Virus record (IMG/VR): IMGVR_UViG_3300003322_000796
Location: 1 to 64,000 of that record
From: a virus
Direction: 5' to 3' (one strand)
DNA length: 64,000 nt
Shown: in pieces, positions 1 through 7,135 of the stretch
Numbering within the stretch: the first letter of the stretch is position 1
Layout: the number at the start of each line of letters is the position of its first letter
Program-made: the position numbers and the translations under genes
Notes under the pieces: generated by a model
What the model was told of the DNA's origin: nothing
Database searches by the model: none
What the model saw: the letters and a program-made list of their open reading frames with translations, nothing else

Positions 1-1
1 G

Positions 2-1051
2 ACCGACCGCGTCATCGACTACGCCGAGATCCGCCGGTGGTTCCTCACCGAGACCAAGCGCCTGGGCATCCACGGGGTGTGGGACCGCCAGGTGAACCAG
101 GGCAAGCGCCACGCCCAGGCCAACTCCCTGAGGCGGGAGGCGGCTCTGCTCAAGGGCTCAGGGCGCAGCGAGATCTTCATGACCCTGGACTCGGACTCGG
201 TGCTGGACCGCAAGGCGGTGGAGGAGGGCCTGAAGCCCTTCAGCGATCCCAGGGTCCACAGTGTCGCCGGGCACGTGGTGGTGCTCAACAGCCGGGACAA
301 CGTGCTGACGTTCATGACGAGCATGCTGTATCTGCCGTTCACCCGGGGTCTGCGGAGCGCTCAGAGCGTCCTGAAGCGCGTGATGGTCAACAGCGGCACG
401 CTGGCCTTCTACCGCACGGACACGCTGCTGAAGTACCTCGGGGTCTACGAGAACGAGCGCTTCCGGGGCAAGCCCATGCAGATGAACGACGACTCGCTCA
501 TGACCATGTACGCCCTGCTGGCCGAGGACGGCCACGGCAAGGCCGTGCACCAGCCCTCGTCCGTGTGCTTCACCCTCGTGCCCAACAAGGTCCAGCATTA
601 CCTCAATCAGCAGTTCCGCTGGATGCGGGGCACGTTCGTCCGCACGTTCTGGTGGTTCAAGTACATGCGGATCACGAGCATCACGTTCTGGATGCCGGTG
701 ATGGAGCTGACCCAGCTCATCCTGAGCCTGGTGATCCCTGTGGCCCTGGTGCAGCAGACGCGCCCCGGAGACCTGATGGATCTGGTGTGGAGCACCATGT
801 GGGTCGGCCTGGGGGTGAACTACGTGATCGCTCTGAGGTTCTTCTCCATCGACCGCAGTGACGAGCCTGCGTGGTTCCGCTGGGCTCTGTTCATCACCTC
901 GCCGGTCACCGCGATCTGGCGTCTGCTGATCCTGCGGCCTATGTACTTCTACGCCCTGTTCACGTGCTGGAAGATCGGCAAGTGGGGCACGAGGGACAGC
1001 GGCGTGGAGGTCGGCATGAAGATCGAGCCGAAGGATGCGGTGCCCGCATGA
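2..1051 (+). CDS. Glycosyltransferase family 2, 5'-truncated by window edge
   Basis: The frame is open from base 2, so the true start lies upstream. The visible part has the DxD-type metal/nucleotide-sugar motif (LDSDSVLD, around nt 185-208), an acidic pair (MNDDSL, around nt 481) where the catalytic base is expected, and a Q-x-x-R-W motif (QQFRWMRG, around nt 607-630). These are signatures of processive GT2 enzymes of the chitin/hyaluronan synthase type. Several hydrophobic segments follow (about nt 690-750, 790-840 and 880-970), so it is a membrane enzyme acting on a UDP-sugar. The acceptor is unknown. It heads a tightly overlapping group of small membrane proteins and may modify host envelope glycans. 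Confidence 0.85.
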   Translation, partial: TDRVIDYAEIRRWFLTETKRLGIHGVWDRQVNQGKRHAQANSLRREAALLKGSGRSEIFMTLDSDSVLDRKAVEEGLKPFSDPRVHSVAGHVVVLNSRDNVLTFMTSMLYLPFTRGLRSAQSVLKRVMVNSGTLAFYRTDTLLKYLGVYENERFRGKPMQMNDDSLMTMYALLAEDGHGKAVHQPSSVCFTLVPNKVQHYLNQQFRWMRGTFVRTFWWFKYMRITSITFWMPVMELTQLILSLVIPVALVQQTRPGDLMDLVWSTMWVGLGVNYVIALRFFSIDRSDEPAWFRWALFITSPVTAIWRLLILRPMYFYALFTCWKIGKWGTRDSGVEVGMKIEPKDAVPA

Positions 1052-1173
1052 GAGGCGCGTTCAAGGAGGCCTGGGACTACATGCCCGGCGTCCAGAAGTT
1101 CCTCACGGTGGGAGCGGTCGTCACGGCCGTGGCCGGAGTCGTGCTGGGCCTGATCTCCATCTGGTGGTCGTGA
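1048..1173 (+). CDS. 41-aa single-pass membrane microprotein
   Basis: The ATG overlaps the stop of the glycosyltransferase (ATGA), the usual coupling in this genome. The product is a 41-aa peptide with an amphipathic N-terminus and one membrane helix (about residues 19-39, FLTVGAVVTAVAGVVLGLIS) ending in WWS. It was probably translated by re-initiation after the glycosyltransferase and may be a membrane partner of it. No family is recognised. Confidence 0.7.
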   Translation: MRGAFKEAWDYMPGVQKFLTVGAVVTAVAGVVLGLISIWWS

Positions 1174-1547
1174 TGCACCTCGGACCCACAGGGCGCACCA
1201 AGACCACCGAGGACGACCTGTGGCCCTCGTCCCGCGTGCGGCCCCGGGGGAAGACCGAGAGCCCCACGGTGACCGCCGTGCGGGAGATCAGGCACCTGCG
1301 CCTCAAGCTCTCGATCATGCGGTGGGCGATCATCTGCACGGTGTGCGGTCTGCTGGGATGGGCGGGCTTCTCCATCGTGATCGAGCACATGGGGCGGCCC
1401 GAGGAGGAGCGCCGCATATGGGCCTGCGCGGTGGCCATGGACGCCCAGCAGGACCTCCGTGGCCCTGTGGAGCCCTGCGAGTCCCTGAGCCCCGCAGAGA
1501 GGCGCTCAGCGGCGTACGAGTACGGACGCATGAGAGGACTGTGGTGA
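1173..1547 (+). CDS. Single-pass membrane protein, unknown function
   Basis: The 124-aa product starts at an ATG overlapping the previous stop. The N-terminal 45 residues are basic and hydrophilic. One membrane helix follows (about residues 48-70), then a roughly 50-residue tail with two Cys (WACAVAM, EPCESL) that could form a disulfide outside the cell. It is in the same coupled group as the glycosyltransferase. No family is recognised. Confidence 0.7.
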   Translation: MHLGPTGRTKTTEDDLWPSSRVRPRGKTESPTVTAVREIRHLRLKLSIMRWAIICTVCGLLGWAGFSIVIEHMGRPEEERRIWACAVAMDAQQDLRGPVEPCESLSPAERRSAAYEYGRMRGLW

Positions 1548-1741
1548 ACAGCGAGGAAGTGCCAGAGACTCCTGAGTCTCCCCAGGAGCTGAAGGAGCTG
1601 CTGGAGCAGACCCTTGAAAAGCTCATGGCCCCCACCGAGGAAGAGATGGTCGGTATCGTCATCGCTCACGCACTGGTGATGCTGGTGGAGCAGTCCGCCG
1701 AGATGTTGCGCCTGTTGGCGCAGGAGCGCGGAGCGGACTAG
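1544..1741 (+). CDS. 65-aa acidic helical protein, unknown
   Basis: A GTG start overlaps the previous stop (GTGA). The product is Glu/Pro-rich at its N-terminus (VPETPESPQELKE) and then amphipathic and helical, with a hydrophobic stretch (MVGIVIAHALVMLVEQ) too short and too charged at its flanks for a sure membrane helix. It is the last gene before the terminator at 1773. No function can be assigned. Confidence 0.6.
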   Translation: MNSEEVPETPESPQELKELLEQTLEKLMAPTEEEMVGIVIAHALVMLVEQSAEMLRLLAQERGAD

Positions 1742-1772
1742 CCTCCCGTCTCCGGCCCTTCGCGAGCACGTC

Positions 1773-1806
1773 AAGCCCTCACCGAGTTTAAAAACGGTGG
1801 GGGCTT
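1773..1806 (+). terminator. 12-bp hairpin terminator with AT-rich loop
   Basis: AAGCCCTCACCG (1773-1784) pairs with CGGTGGGGGCTT (1795-1806) with one U-G pair. The loop is AGTTTAAAAA. No T-run follows, as in many terminators of GC-rich genomes. It lies between the end of the first operon and a promoter. Confidence 0.7.
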
Positions 1807-1810
1807 CGTG

Positions 1811-1851
1811 TTGCGCTCCAACAATCCTGGGTGTAGTGTTGACGTTGTCAG
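1811..1851 (+). promoter_or_regulatory. Promoter with spacer palindrome and downstream CTGAC-N3-GTCAG-type operator
   Basis: The -35 is TTGCGC (1811-1816) and the -10 is TAGTGT (1834-1839), with a 17-bp spacer (1817-1833) holding the imperfect dyad CTCCAACAATCCTGGG. A second dyad, TTGAC-GTT-GTCAG (1839-1851), overlaps the expected transcription start. The same two modules recur at 6520 and 10799. It drives the gene at 1891. Confidence 0.75.
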
Positions 1852-1890
1852 GGGGAAGCACCCCGGACACCGACTCCCCAGGAGGCCCTT

Positions 1891-2553
1891 ATGGCGATCA
1901 CCGAGTGCTCGAACCCGAACGCTGGCATCGGCGAGAACTACGACCCGAACAAGTTCGGCGGCACCGCCGAGGGCTTCGCCCACCACTGCGAGCTGGCGCA
2001 CGAGACGACGTACGAGGGCATGGTGCTCCGCCTCGGTGAGCACAACTGGTACGACGACAGCGACTTCTACGCCATGGTGTGGGACGAGGAGACCCAGAGC
2101 GTCAAGAAGGTCACCTACGCCACCACGCGCGGCTGGACCTACCACAACGGCGCCAAGGTGGACGCGAGCGAGGAGATCCGCGCCAAGGCGGTCGCCTGGG
2201 AGGCCGACCGGCTTCTGGGCCTGTACGAGGAGCAGCTCCAGGCCGAGAAGCTCGAAGCCCTGAAGGAGCTGAAGACCGGCGTGGAGGTCAAGTCCCTCAC
2301 CACGCGCGGCAAGAACAAGGGCGTCGTCGGCTACGTGATGCGCGTGATGAAGTCCTCCTACGGCCCCGGCCACGTCGCGGGTATCCAGGTCCCGGGCGAG
2401 GACAAGCTCCGCTGGATCGACACGGAGCGCGTGGAGCGCACGGACTTCCCCGCCGACGAGAAGGCCCTCAAGGACGCGCTGGAGCTGACCAACGAGGAGT
2501 TCGACCTGGTCACCTGCCGCGCCATCGCCAACGCCCAGGCCCACCTGCGCTAG
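1891..2553 (+). CDS. Conserved-looking soluble protein, unknown function
   Basis: The 220-aa protein starts at an ATG 7 nt after a GGAGG ribosome site and sits alone between its own promoter (1811) and a terminator (2571). It is rich in aromatic and acidic residues, without Cys pairs, signal peptide or membrane helix. The N-terminal half (to about residue 70) looks compact, with His and Tyr clusters; a charged helix follows (about 95-125). Its isolated, strongly signalled expression unit suggests high early expression. No family is recognised. Confidence 0.75.
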   Translation: MAITECSNPNAGIGENYDPNKFGGTAEGFAHHCELAHETTYEGMVLRLGEHNWYDDSDFYAMVWDEETQSVKKVTYATTRGWTYHNGAKVDASEEIRAKAVAWEADRLLGLYEEQLQAEKLEALKELKTGVEVKSLTTRGKNKGVVGYVMRVMKSSYGPGHVAGIQVPGEDKLRWIDTERVERTDFPADEKALKDALELTNEEFDLVTCRAIANAQAHLR

Positions 2554-2570
2554 TCCTCCCCTCCCCGCCC

Positions 2571-2599
2571 GGCCCCGTCTCCCACCAGGGAGCGGGGCC
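2571..2599 (+). terminator. Hairpin terminator
   Basis: GGCCCCG (2571-2577) pairs with CGGGGCC (2593-2599), extended inside by CTCCC/GGGAG around the loop ACCA. It is very stable and has no T-run. Confidence 0.7.
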
Positions 2600-2639
2600 T
2601 GAGGCAGTGAGAGACCCCGCCGACTCCCTGGGAGGCCCT

Positions 2640-3029
2640 ATGCGCAAGACCGTTCTGACCCTCGCCCTCGTCGTGGCCCTGAGCGGCTCTCTGAGCGCCT
2701 GTGAGGGCGACAAGGGCTCCACGGGACGCGACGTCACCAACGAGGCCGTCAGCGCCCCGGCAGAGCCCTCCGTGGACACGGTGAGCGTCACGCCCGACGA
2801 GGGCGACACGCTGAGCCCCTCGGAGATGCTCTGCAAGTCCACGATCCGTCCCTACGCGATCTCCTCCTTCGAGGACGGCCTGAACGGCACCGACACCACC
2901 GAGATCGGGCCGGACGCCGTGATCGCCTGCATGGACCTGGACATCCCCCGCATGCAGGAGCTGTGGGTCGACGTCATCCGCGAGGAGTACGGCGACACGG
3001 CGGCCGACATGGTCTCCGCATCCCTCTGA
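2640..3029 (+). CDS. Lipoprotein, unknown function
   Basis: The 129-aa product has a basic n-region (MRK), a hydrophobic core and a lipobox (LSAC, Cys about 21), so it should be exported and lipidated on the outer face of the host membrane. The mature part starts with a Ser/Thr/Pro/Asp linker and ends in a compact domain with two more Cys. ATG follows GGGAGG. Phage lipoproteins are often exclusion or envelope-protection factors; that role is inference from location only. Confidence 0.8.
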   Translation: MRKTVLTLALVVALSGSLSACEGDKGSTGRDVTNEAVSAPAEPSVDTVSVTPDEGDTLSPSEMLCKSTIRPYAISSFEDGLNGTDTTEIGPDAVIACMDLDIPRMQELWVDVIREEYGDTAADMVSASL

Positions 3030-3046
3030 AGATCAAGGAGCAGTAC

Positions 3047-3457
3047 GTGACCGAGCAGCAGCCCGAGCAGCCGCAGGCCCCCACGTTCACCACGGGGTTC
3101 GAGTTCCTGAACCACCACCTGAACGCGGCCATGCGCTACATCGAGCGGGCCACGCCCAAGCAGGACGAGCACATCGGCCCGAACACGGCCTTCAAGCTCG
3201 CCTCCCAGCACACCGAGCTGGCCCGCGTGGGAGCGCTGGCGGCCATCGCCCAGCAGCTCCAGCAGCACGGGACGCTCGTCGCGGGCCCGCTGGCCGATCT
3301 GGTGGGAGCGGTGGCCCGTATCGGCACCCAGATGCAGGAGGCCCGTGCGGCCGACCAGGAGCCCGCCGAGGACCTCGTGGGCGCCTGGACCTACCCGGAG
3401 GACACCGTCCTTTCCGACATCGAGTACACGCGCCCTGAGGGCGACGAGAAGGGCTGA
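3047..3457 (+). CDS. 136-aa soluble protein, unknown function
   Basis: A GTG start at 3047 was chosen because AAGGAG lies 7 nt upstream; the frame remains open further upstream without a good site. The protein has a Gln/Pro-rich N-terminus (EQQPEQPQAP), then a helical core that looks like a four-helix or coiled-coil fold (about residues 20-110) and an acidic tail. No catalytic motif is seen. Confidence 0.7.
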   Translation: MTEQQPEQPQAPTFTTGFEFLNHHLNAAMRYIERATPKQDEHIGPNTAFKLASQHTELARVGALAAIAQQLQQHGTLVAGPLADLVGAVARIGTQMQEARAADQEPAEDLVGAWTYPEDTVLSDIEYTRPEGDEKG

Positions 3458-3463
3458 TCGCTC

Positions 3464-3766
3464 ATGAGCGAGAACATGGCGAGCGTGGAGCGCTCCGACG
3501 GCGCGACCGACGAGGAGCGCAAGATCCGGCTGGCCGAGCTGGAGAAGGAGCGCGAGGCGCGCAACGCCCGCAAGGAGGCCATGGCCCAGCGCCACATGGC
3601 GCTGGAGTACGCGATCAGGGCGAGCGACACCGAGGCCCCGGCGCCTGTGGTGGTGGCCAAGGCCATGGTCTTCGAGAGCTACCTGGCCACCGGCCAGCCC
3701 ATGGCCGAGTCCCGCTTCCGCCGGATCGTCGAGGACACGCGCCGCATCATCAGGGCCGCCGAGTAG
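3464..3766 (+). CDS. 100-aa charged helical protein, unknown
   Basis: The ATG is 7 nt after the previous stop. Residues 12-45 are almost only Glu, Arg, Lys, Ala and Leu, with heptad spacing that suggests a coiled coil. The C-terminal half is a mixed helical domain. It is cotranscribed with the gene at 3047. Confidence 0.65.
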   Translation: MSENMASVERSDGATDEERKIRLAELEKEREARNARKEAMAQRHMALEYAIRASDTEAPAPVVVAKAMVFESYLATGQPMAESRFRRIVEDTRRIIRAAE

Positions 3767-3807
3767 CGGCCCGCACCACCCGTCAGCACCGAGAACGAGG
3801 AGGACAT

Positions 3808-4131
3808 ATGTCCGAGGACACGATCGAGTACGAGGCGCCGACCGACGAGGAGAAGCAGACCGCCGACGCGGCGGGCATCGCTCTCCTGCCGGAGATCACC
3901 CCCGAGCAGCGCGCCCGCATGGAGGAGGAGGACTTCAGGTACGCCCGCCTGGAGAGCCTGCGGCTCGCCGTGGCGTGGACGGCTCCGATGGTGGGAGGCC
4001 AGGACGAGCTGGGCGCGGAGGCCGTCGGCCACCTGTTCGGTCTCGCGGCCCTCATGGGCAAGTGGGTCGCGGACGGCAAGAAGCCGACCCGGACCGAGAT
4101 CGAGCGCTCCCTGAAGCCGTTCCGCCGGTGA
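3808..4131 (+). CDS. 107-aa soluble protein, unknown
   Basis: A strong ribosome site (GAGGAGG) precedes the ATG at 3808. The protein is acidic at its N-terminus and then helical with a Gly-rich turn (GGQDELGAEAVGHLFGLAA). It overlaps the next gene by 4 nt (GTGA). Confidence 0.65.
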   Translation: MSEDTIEYEAPTDEEKQTADAAGIALLPEITPEQRARMEEEDFRYARLESLRLAVAWTAPMVGGQDELGAEAVGHLFGLAALMGKWVADGKKPTRTEIERSLKPFRR

Positions 4132-4442
4132 GCGGGGCCGCGTACGGGGGAGACCACGTGGACATGCGCGGCCGGGTCTTCGACGGCCCGGTGACCGGCA
4201 AGGTCGTCCTGCCGCATGTCCCCGAGGGCGCCGAGAAGGTCACCGTGACCTTCCAGGGGCCGCAGGACGGCTCCGCAGTGCGTCACTGGGCTCCTGAGCC
4301 GCCGAGCGACTACGAGATCCGCAGAGAGGCCCTCAGGGCCGCTGCGGTAGTCACGAGCAGCGGGGTGGGGACGGGCGTTGCGACTCAGACCCTGAGGTTC
4401 GCCCATGAGTTCGAGGTCTACCTCAGGGGCCCGCAGCACTGA
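4128..4442 (+). CDS. 104-aa beta-rich protein, unknown
   Basis: The GTG at 4128 overlaps the previous stop. A second possible start, GTG at 4158, follows a better ribosome site (GGGGGAG), so the first ten residues are uncertain. Residues 14-45 alternate like beta strands (VTGKVVLP, EKVTVTFQG) and the C-terminal part is helical. It could be a small beta-barrel or sandwich protein. No family is assigned. Confidence 0.6.
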   Translation: MSGAAYGGDHVDMRGRVFDGPVTGKVVLPHVPEGAEKVTVTFQGPQDGSAVRHWAPEPPSDYEIRREALRAAAVVTSSGVGTGVATQTLRFAHEFEVYLRGPQH

Positions 4443-4481
4443 GCGAAAGCTCACATTCACGCTCCGAAACGCACGATCATG

Positions 4482-4510
4482 CGGGGGCTGGTGCTGTACT
4501 ACAGCCCCCG
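4482..4510 (+). terminator. Hairpin terminator enclosing CTGTACTACAG
   Basis: CGGGGGCTG (4482-4490) pairs with CAGCCCCCG (4502-4510). The loop contains most of CTGTACTACAG (4494-4504), the reverse complement of an 11-bp palindrome-like word found at two -10 regions (16077 and 18521). It is probably a terminator for the 3047-4442 operon. Confidence 0.6.
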
Positions 4511-4537
4511 TTCGGACACGACGTCAGGAGATCCACC

Positions 4538-5002
4538 ATGCACAACACGCTGAAGTTCTCCCTGGCCGCGCTCGTCGGCTTCACCGCGACCGTGGGCCTA
4601 GCGCCGGATGCGCACGCGGCCCCCTCGCTCAGTACGAGGGCCATGGACGTGGCCAAGAAGCAGATCGGCGACCCGTACAAGTACGGCGCGGCCGGTCCTG
4701 ACAGGTTCGACTGCTCGGGCCTGGTCCAGTACTCGTACAAGAAGGTCGGCAAGAAGATCCCGCGTGTGGCGCAGTCGCAGTACAACTCCACGAAGAAGGT
4801 CTCGCCCTCGCACCGCAAGCCGGGCGACCTGATCTTCATCGGCAACAGTTCCGGCTCGATCTACCACGCGGGGATCTACGCGGGCTTCTGGGACGGGCAC
4901 GGCTGGATGCTGGACGCCCCCAAGCCCGGCAAGAAGGTCGGCTTCCACCAGATCCGCTACTACACGGCGGGCAGTCCCCGGGCCTTCTACGGCCGCTACT
5001 GA
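4538..5002 (+). CDS. Secreted NlpC/P60-family cell-wall endopeptidase
   Basis: The 154-aa protein has a Sec signal peptide (residues 1-28, ending AHA-AP) followed by a complete NlpC/P60 domain. The catalytic Cys is in DCSGL (Cys59) and the His in YHAGIYAG (His110), with the expected YKYGAAGP lead-in. The family cleaves peptide bridges of peptidoglycan (D-gamma-Glu-DAP or similar). An exported enzyme is unusual for a plain endolysin. It may remodel the host wall during the intracellular phase or help lysis alongside the amidase at 43592. AGGAG precedes the ATG. Confidence 0.88.
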   Translation: MHNTLKFSLAALVGFTATVGLAPDAHAAPSLSTRAMDVAKKQIGDPYKYGAAGPDRFDCSGLVQYSYKKVGKKIPRVAQSQYNSTKKVSPSHRKPGDLIFIGNSSGSIYHAGIYAGFWDGHGWMLDAPKPGKKVGFHQIRYYTAGSPRAFYGRY

Positions 5003-5020
5003 GGAACGAGAGATCCCGCC

Positions 5021-5308
5021 ATGCAGAGCTACATCGAGACGGCCCGCAAGCAGCTCGTGGACGAGCTGGGCCACCTCATGCAGGACGGTCCGCTGATGGA
5101 CCTGTACCTCGCGCTCGTCCTCACGAAGGGCGAGGAGACGACCCTGGCCGACGTCCACGACGTGTGGGCCATCGCCCAGAGCAGGAAGCGTCCGGACCAC
5201 TGGTACATCGTCCCCTTCGGCGAGCTGTCCCAGGAGGTCCGGGAGAAGGACCGGGTGTTCGTGGAGGCGATCCACAAGGTGGCGTCTCAGGCAACTCGGG
5301 CGAAATAG
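5021..5308 (+). CDS. 95-aa soluble protein, unknown
   Basis: The ATG lies 18 nt after the peptidase stop with a GAGAG-type ribosome site. It is a mixed alpha/beta small protein with a distinct central part (DVHDVWAIAQSRKRPDHWYI) reminiscent of small phage proteins seen next to nucleotide-metabolism genes, but I cannot name the family. A 7-bp hairpin (CCGCCTT/AAGGCGG, 5315-5335) follows it. Confidence 0.65.
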   Translation: MQSYIETARKQLVDELGHLMQDGPLMDLYLALVLTKGEETTLADVHDVWAIAQSRKRPDHWYIVPFGELSQEVREKDRVFVEAIHKVASQATRAK

Positions 5309-5414
5309 GTACAGCCGCCTTCGATTGCAAGGCGGATCATGGAAAAACGGGGGTTCCGGGCCTTGAGGAAATCCACGCCCGAGCCTTCGAATCAAAGGAA
5401 GCGAGAACCGCCAG

Positions 5415-5564
5415 ATGGCACACAAAGACCCCATGGAAGAGTCCGTACCGGACGACGAGGACTCGGGCTGCATCGGCGCCGAGACCACGCCGGAGATCAT
5501 CGTCGTCCAGGCCGATGCGGAGAGCGGCCCTGATGCCGACAAGGTGTACGGGCCGCGATGGTGA
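5415..5564 (+). CDS. 49-aa acidic microprotein
   Basis: It starts with MAHKDPMEE and ends KVYGPRW; about a quarter of the residues are Asp or Glu. It is the first of five coupled microprotein genes and overlaps the next by 7 nt in another frame (ATGGTGATG). The presence of overlapping start/stop signals and G/C-rich third positions supports coding. Function unknown. Confidence 0.6.
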   Translation: MAHKDPMEESVPDDEDSGCIGAETTPEIIVVQADAESGPDADKVYGPRW

Positions 5565-5671
5565 TGACCGCTCCGCCCAAGCCCCAGCCGCAGCCCAGGC
5601 CCAATCCGAGGCCTTCGGGTCCGCAGCCCACTCCGGGCAAGCCCAACCCGATCCCCCGCCCGCCGTGGTGA
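5558..5671 (+). CDS. 37-aa proline-rich microprotein
   Basis: Nearly half of the residues are Pro, arranged as PxP and PQP units between Lys, Arg and Asn, ending RPPW. Two starts are possible (5558 or the ATG at 5564 overlapping the upstream stop). Such a chain should be extended and could bind an SH3-like or other Pro-recognising partner. Function unknown. Confidence 0.5.
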   Translation: MVMTAPPKPQPQPRPNPRPSGPQPTPGKPNPIPRPPW

Positions 5672-5681
5672 AAGGAGAGAC

Positions 5682-5789
5682 ATGAGCACCGAGCAGGAAG
5701 AGCCGGAGACCGAGGAGACGCAGGAGGAATCCAGCACCTCCGGCATGGTCTTCGACCTGACCACCGAGTCGCTGGGAGACATCGGCTGA
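5682..5789 (+). CDS. 35-aa acidic microprotein
   Basis: A perfect AAAGGAG site precedes the ATG. The first 20 residues are Glu, Thr, Ser and Gln (EEPETEETQEESS), followed by a short hydrophobic end (GMVFDLTTESLGDIG). The stop overlaps the next ATG (TGATGG). Confidence 0.6.
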   Translation: MSTEQEEPETEETQEESSTSGMVFDLTTESLGDIG

Positions 5790-5944
5790 TGGTCGGCTGG
5801 GGAGGACCCAAGGACCCGGTGGAGCCCGAGCACGGGCGCACGGAGGACGGCGCTGACAACGGCGGCTCCGGCACCACGCGGGGCCAGCATCTGGACGACG
5901 CGCACCACGACCACCACGAAGACGACGAGGACGGAGCGAGCTGA
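5789..5944 (+). CDS. 51-aa His/Asp-rich microprotein
   Basis: It begins MVGWGGPKDP and ends in a His/Asp/Glu cluster (DDAHHDHHEDDED), with GGSGTT in the middle. The next gene repeats the same plan (GGSGTT then acidic/His end), so the two look like a tandem duplication. Metal binding by the His cluster is possible. Confidence 0.55.
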   Translation: MVGWGGPKDPVEPEHGRTEDGADNGGSGTTRGQHLDDAHHDHHEDDEDGAS

Positions 5945-6066
5945 TGCTCAACGCGCCCAAGCCGTGGCTGCTCAAGGGCCACGACAAGAACGACGACGGC
6001 GACTCGGACGGCGGGTCCGGGACCACCGACGGCAACGACCACTGGGAAGACGAGGACGACGAGTGA
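5944..6066 (+). CDS. 40-aa acidic microprotein, paralogue of the previous gene
   Basis: The ATG overlaps the upstream stop. It keeps the GGSGTT motif and an acidic C-terminus (WEDEDDE) but has a different N-terminus (LNAPKPWLLKGH). The net charge is strongly negative, compatible with a DNA mimic or with a binding peptide, neither of which is shown. Confidence 0.55.
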   Translation: MLNAPKPWLLKGHDKNDDGDSDGGSGTTDGNDHWEDEDDE

Positions 6067-6470
6067 GCGACCACAGCTTCTCCTGGGCCCTGGCGGCCCT
6101 GAAGCAGGGCAAGCGCGTCTCCCGGCCGGTCTGGGGCAAGGGGGCGTACGTCGTCCTCCAGAAGGGCTACCCGGACGGCATCCCCATGAATGCCAACACG
6201 GCCGAGGCGACGGGAGAGCCCGAGGGCACCGTGGCTGTCTTCCGGCCGTACCTGATGGTGAAGCTCGCCGACGGCACGTTCCTGCCCTTCATCCCCACCC
6301 TGGACCATCTCCTCGCCGAGGACTGGCAGGAGGGGGCGAGCAAGGGCTCCGGGGAGGACATCAAGGCCCTGCGCAAGAGCGCCCGCGAGATGGCCGAGCT
6401 GGAGGCGCAAGGCGTCGACAACTGGGAGGGCTACGGCGAGGCCATGCGCCGGGCCCACGAGGGCGAGTAA
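6063..6470 (+). CDS. Tad2-like / DUF2829 protein, candidate anti-Thoeris sponge
   Basis: The 135-aa protein starts at GTG overlapping the upstream stop. Its first 95 residues match the DUF2829 plan: FSWALAALKQGKRVSR near the N-terminus, a W-G-K turn and aromatic strands, and DHLLAEDW closing the domain. Members such as Tad2 sequester the cyclic ADP-ribose signal made by the Thoeris defence system. The assignment rests on motif order, not on a search, and DUF2829 proteins may bind other ligands. A charged helical C-terminal extension of about 40 residues is added here. It ends an operon at the terminator at 6481. Confidence 0.7.
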   Translation: MSDHSFSWALAALKQGKRVSRPVWGKGAYVVLQKGYPDGIPMNANTAEATGEPEGTVAVFRPYLMVKLADGTFLPFIPTLDHLLAEDWQEGASKGSGEDIKALRKSAREMAELEAQGVDNWEGYGEAMRRAHEGE

Positions 6471-6480
6471 CAGCCCTCGC

Positions 6481-6517
6481 GCAAAGCGCCCCTGGAGATC
6501 CTCCGGGGGCGCTTTGC
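6481..6517 (+). terminator. Hairpin terminator
   Basis: GCAAAGCGCCCC (6481-6492) pairs with GGGGCGCTTTGC (6506-6517), an almost perfect 12-bp stem directly before the next promoter. Confidence 0.8.
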
Positions 6518-6519
6518 TG

Positions 6520-6560
6520 TGGCGCTCCAAGGATCCTGGGTGTAGTCTTGACCTTGTCAG
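6520..6560 (+). promoter_or_regulatory. Promoter with spacer palindrome and CTGAC-N3-GTCAG-type operator
   Basis: The -35 is TGGCGC (6520-6525), the -10 TAGTCT (6543-6548), spacer 17 bp with CTCCAAGGATCCTGGG. TTGAC-CTT-GTCAG (6548-6560) overlaps the start region. It is nearly identical over about 40 bp to the element at 1811. Confidence 0.75.
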
Positions 6561-6586
6561 GGCCTGCGACTCCTCAGGAGGTGCCC

Positions 6587-7042
6587 ATGTGCGACTGCGA
6601 CAAGAACGAAGACCCCTCCGCCATGAAGTGGTGGACCAACCTCCAGAACATGCTGAGCATCAGCCACATGCTGGTCACGGTGGAGCTGCCGAACGCCAAG
6701 CAGGACTTCACGATCACCGCCATGACCTCCCAGTGGCACGACTTCCTCCACGAGGACTGCGGCTTCGACAAGCCGGACGCCGAGCTGGTGGCCAGGCTGG
6801 CCGCGAAGCACGCCGAGGTCTTCATGGAGATGCTCCACGAGGCCAGGGTCGACTGGGACGGCATGGGGGTCTTCGTGGCCCTGACGGCCGACTGGATGGC
6901 CCTGAAGGGCGACGAGTCCTCGGCGGCCGTGGGCGACATGTTCACCTGGATGTGGAAGGACGCCTTCGACCTGGTGAGCATGGAGCACTACGACCCCATC
7001 GAGACCGCGCTGTGGGAGGAGAAGCAGCACGGTCTGGCCTGA
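6587..7042 (+). CDS. 151-aa soluble protein, unknown
   Basis: ATG 6587 follows CAGGAGGT. The N-terminus is MCDCDKNED; the rest is helical, with many Met, Trp and His residues (MKWWTNLQNML, WHDFLHEDCGF) and acidic patches. It forms a monocistronic unit under the promoter at 6520. No family is recognised. Confidence 0.7.
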   Translation: MCDCDKNEDPSAMKWWTNLQNMLSISHMLVTVELPNAKQDFTITAMTSQWHDFLHEDCGFDKPDAELVARLAAKHAEVFMEMLHEARVDWDGMGVFVALTADWMALKGDESSAAVGDMFTWMWKDAFDLVSMEHYDPIETALWEEKQHGLA

Positions 7043-7068
7043 GAACCTGGTGAGATCGGCGGGCCGAC

Positions 7069-7097
7069 TGTCGCCCCAAGGATTCTTGGGGTAGCGT
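7069..7097 (+). promoter_or_regulatory. Promoter with perfect spacer palindrome
   Basis: The -35 is TGTCGC (7069-7074) and the -10 TAGCGT (7092-7097), spacer 17 bp. The spacer contains CCCCAAG-GATT-CTTGGGG, a perfect dyad in which both arms have changed together compared with the CTCCAAG...CTTGGAG form elsewhere. Confidence 0.75.
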
Positions 7098-7135
7098 GGT
7101 GGTCCGCCAGGGGGACGACCATCAGGAGGTCCGGC

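Noticed and set aside
37-861. Arg/Pro/Gly-rich open frames parallel or opposite to real genes, here and throughout
   Set aside because: They are typical high-GC shadow frames without ribosome sites or sensible composition.
5339-5533. 64-aa Arg-rich frame before the microproteins
   Set aside because: Shadow of the 5415 gene; no ribosome site.
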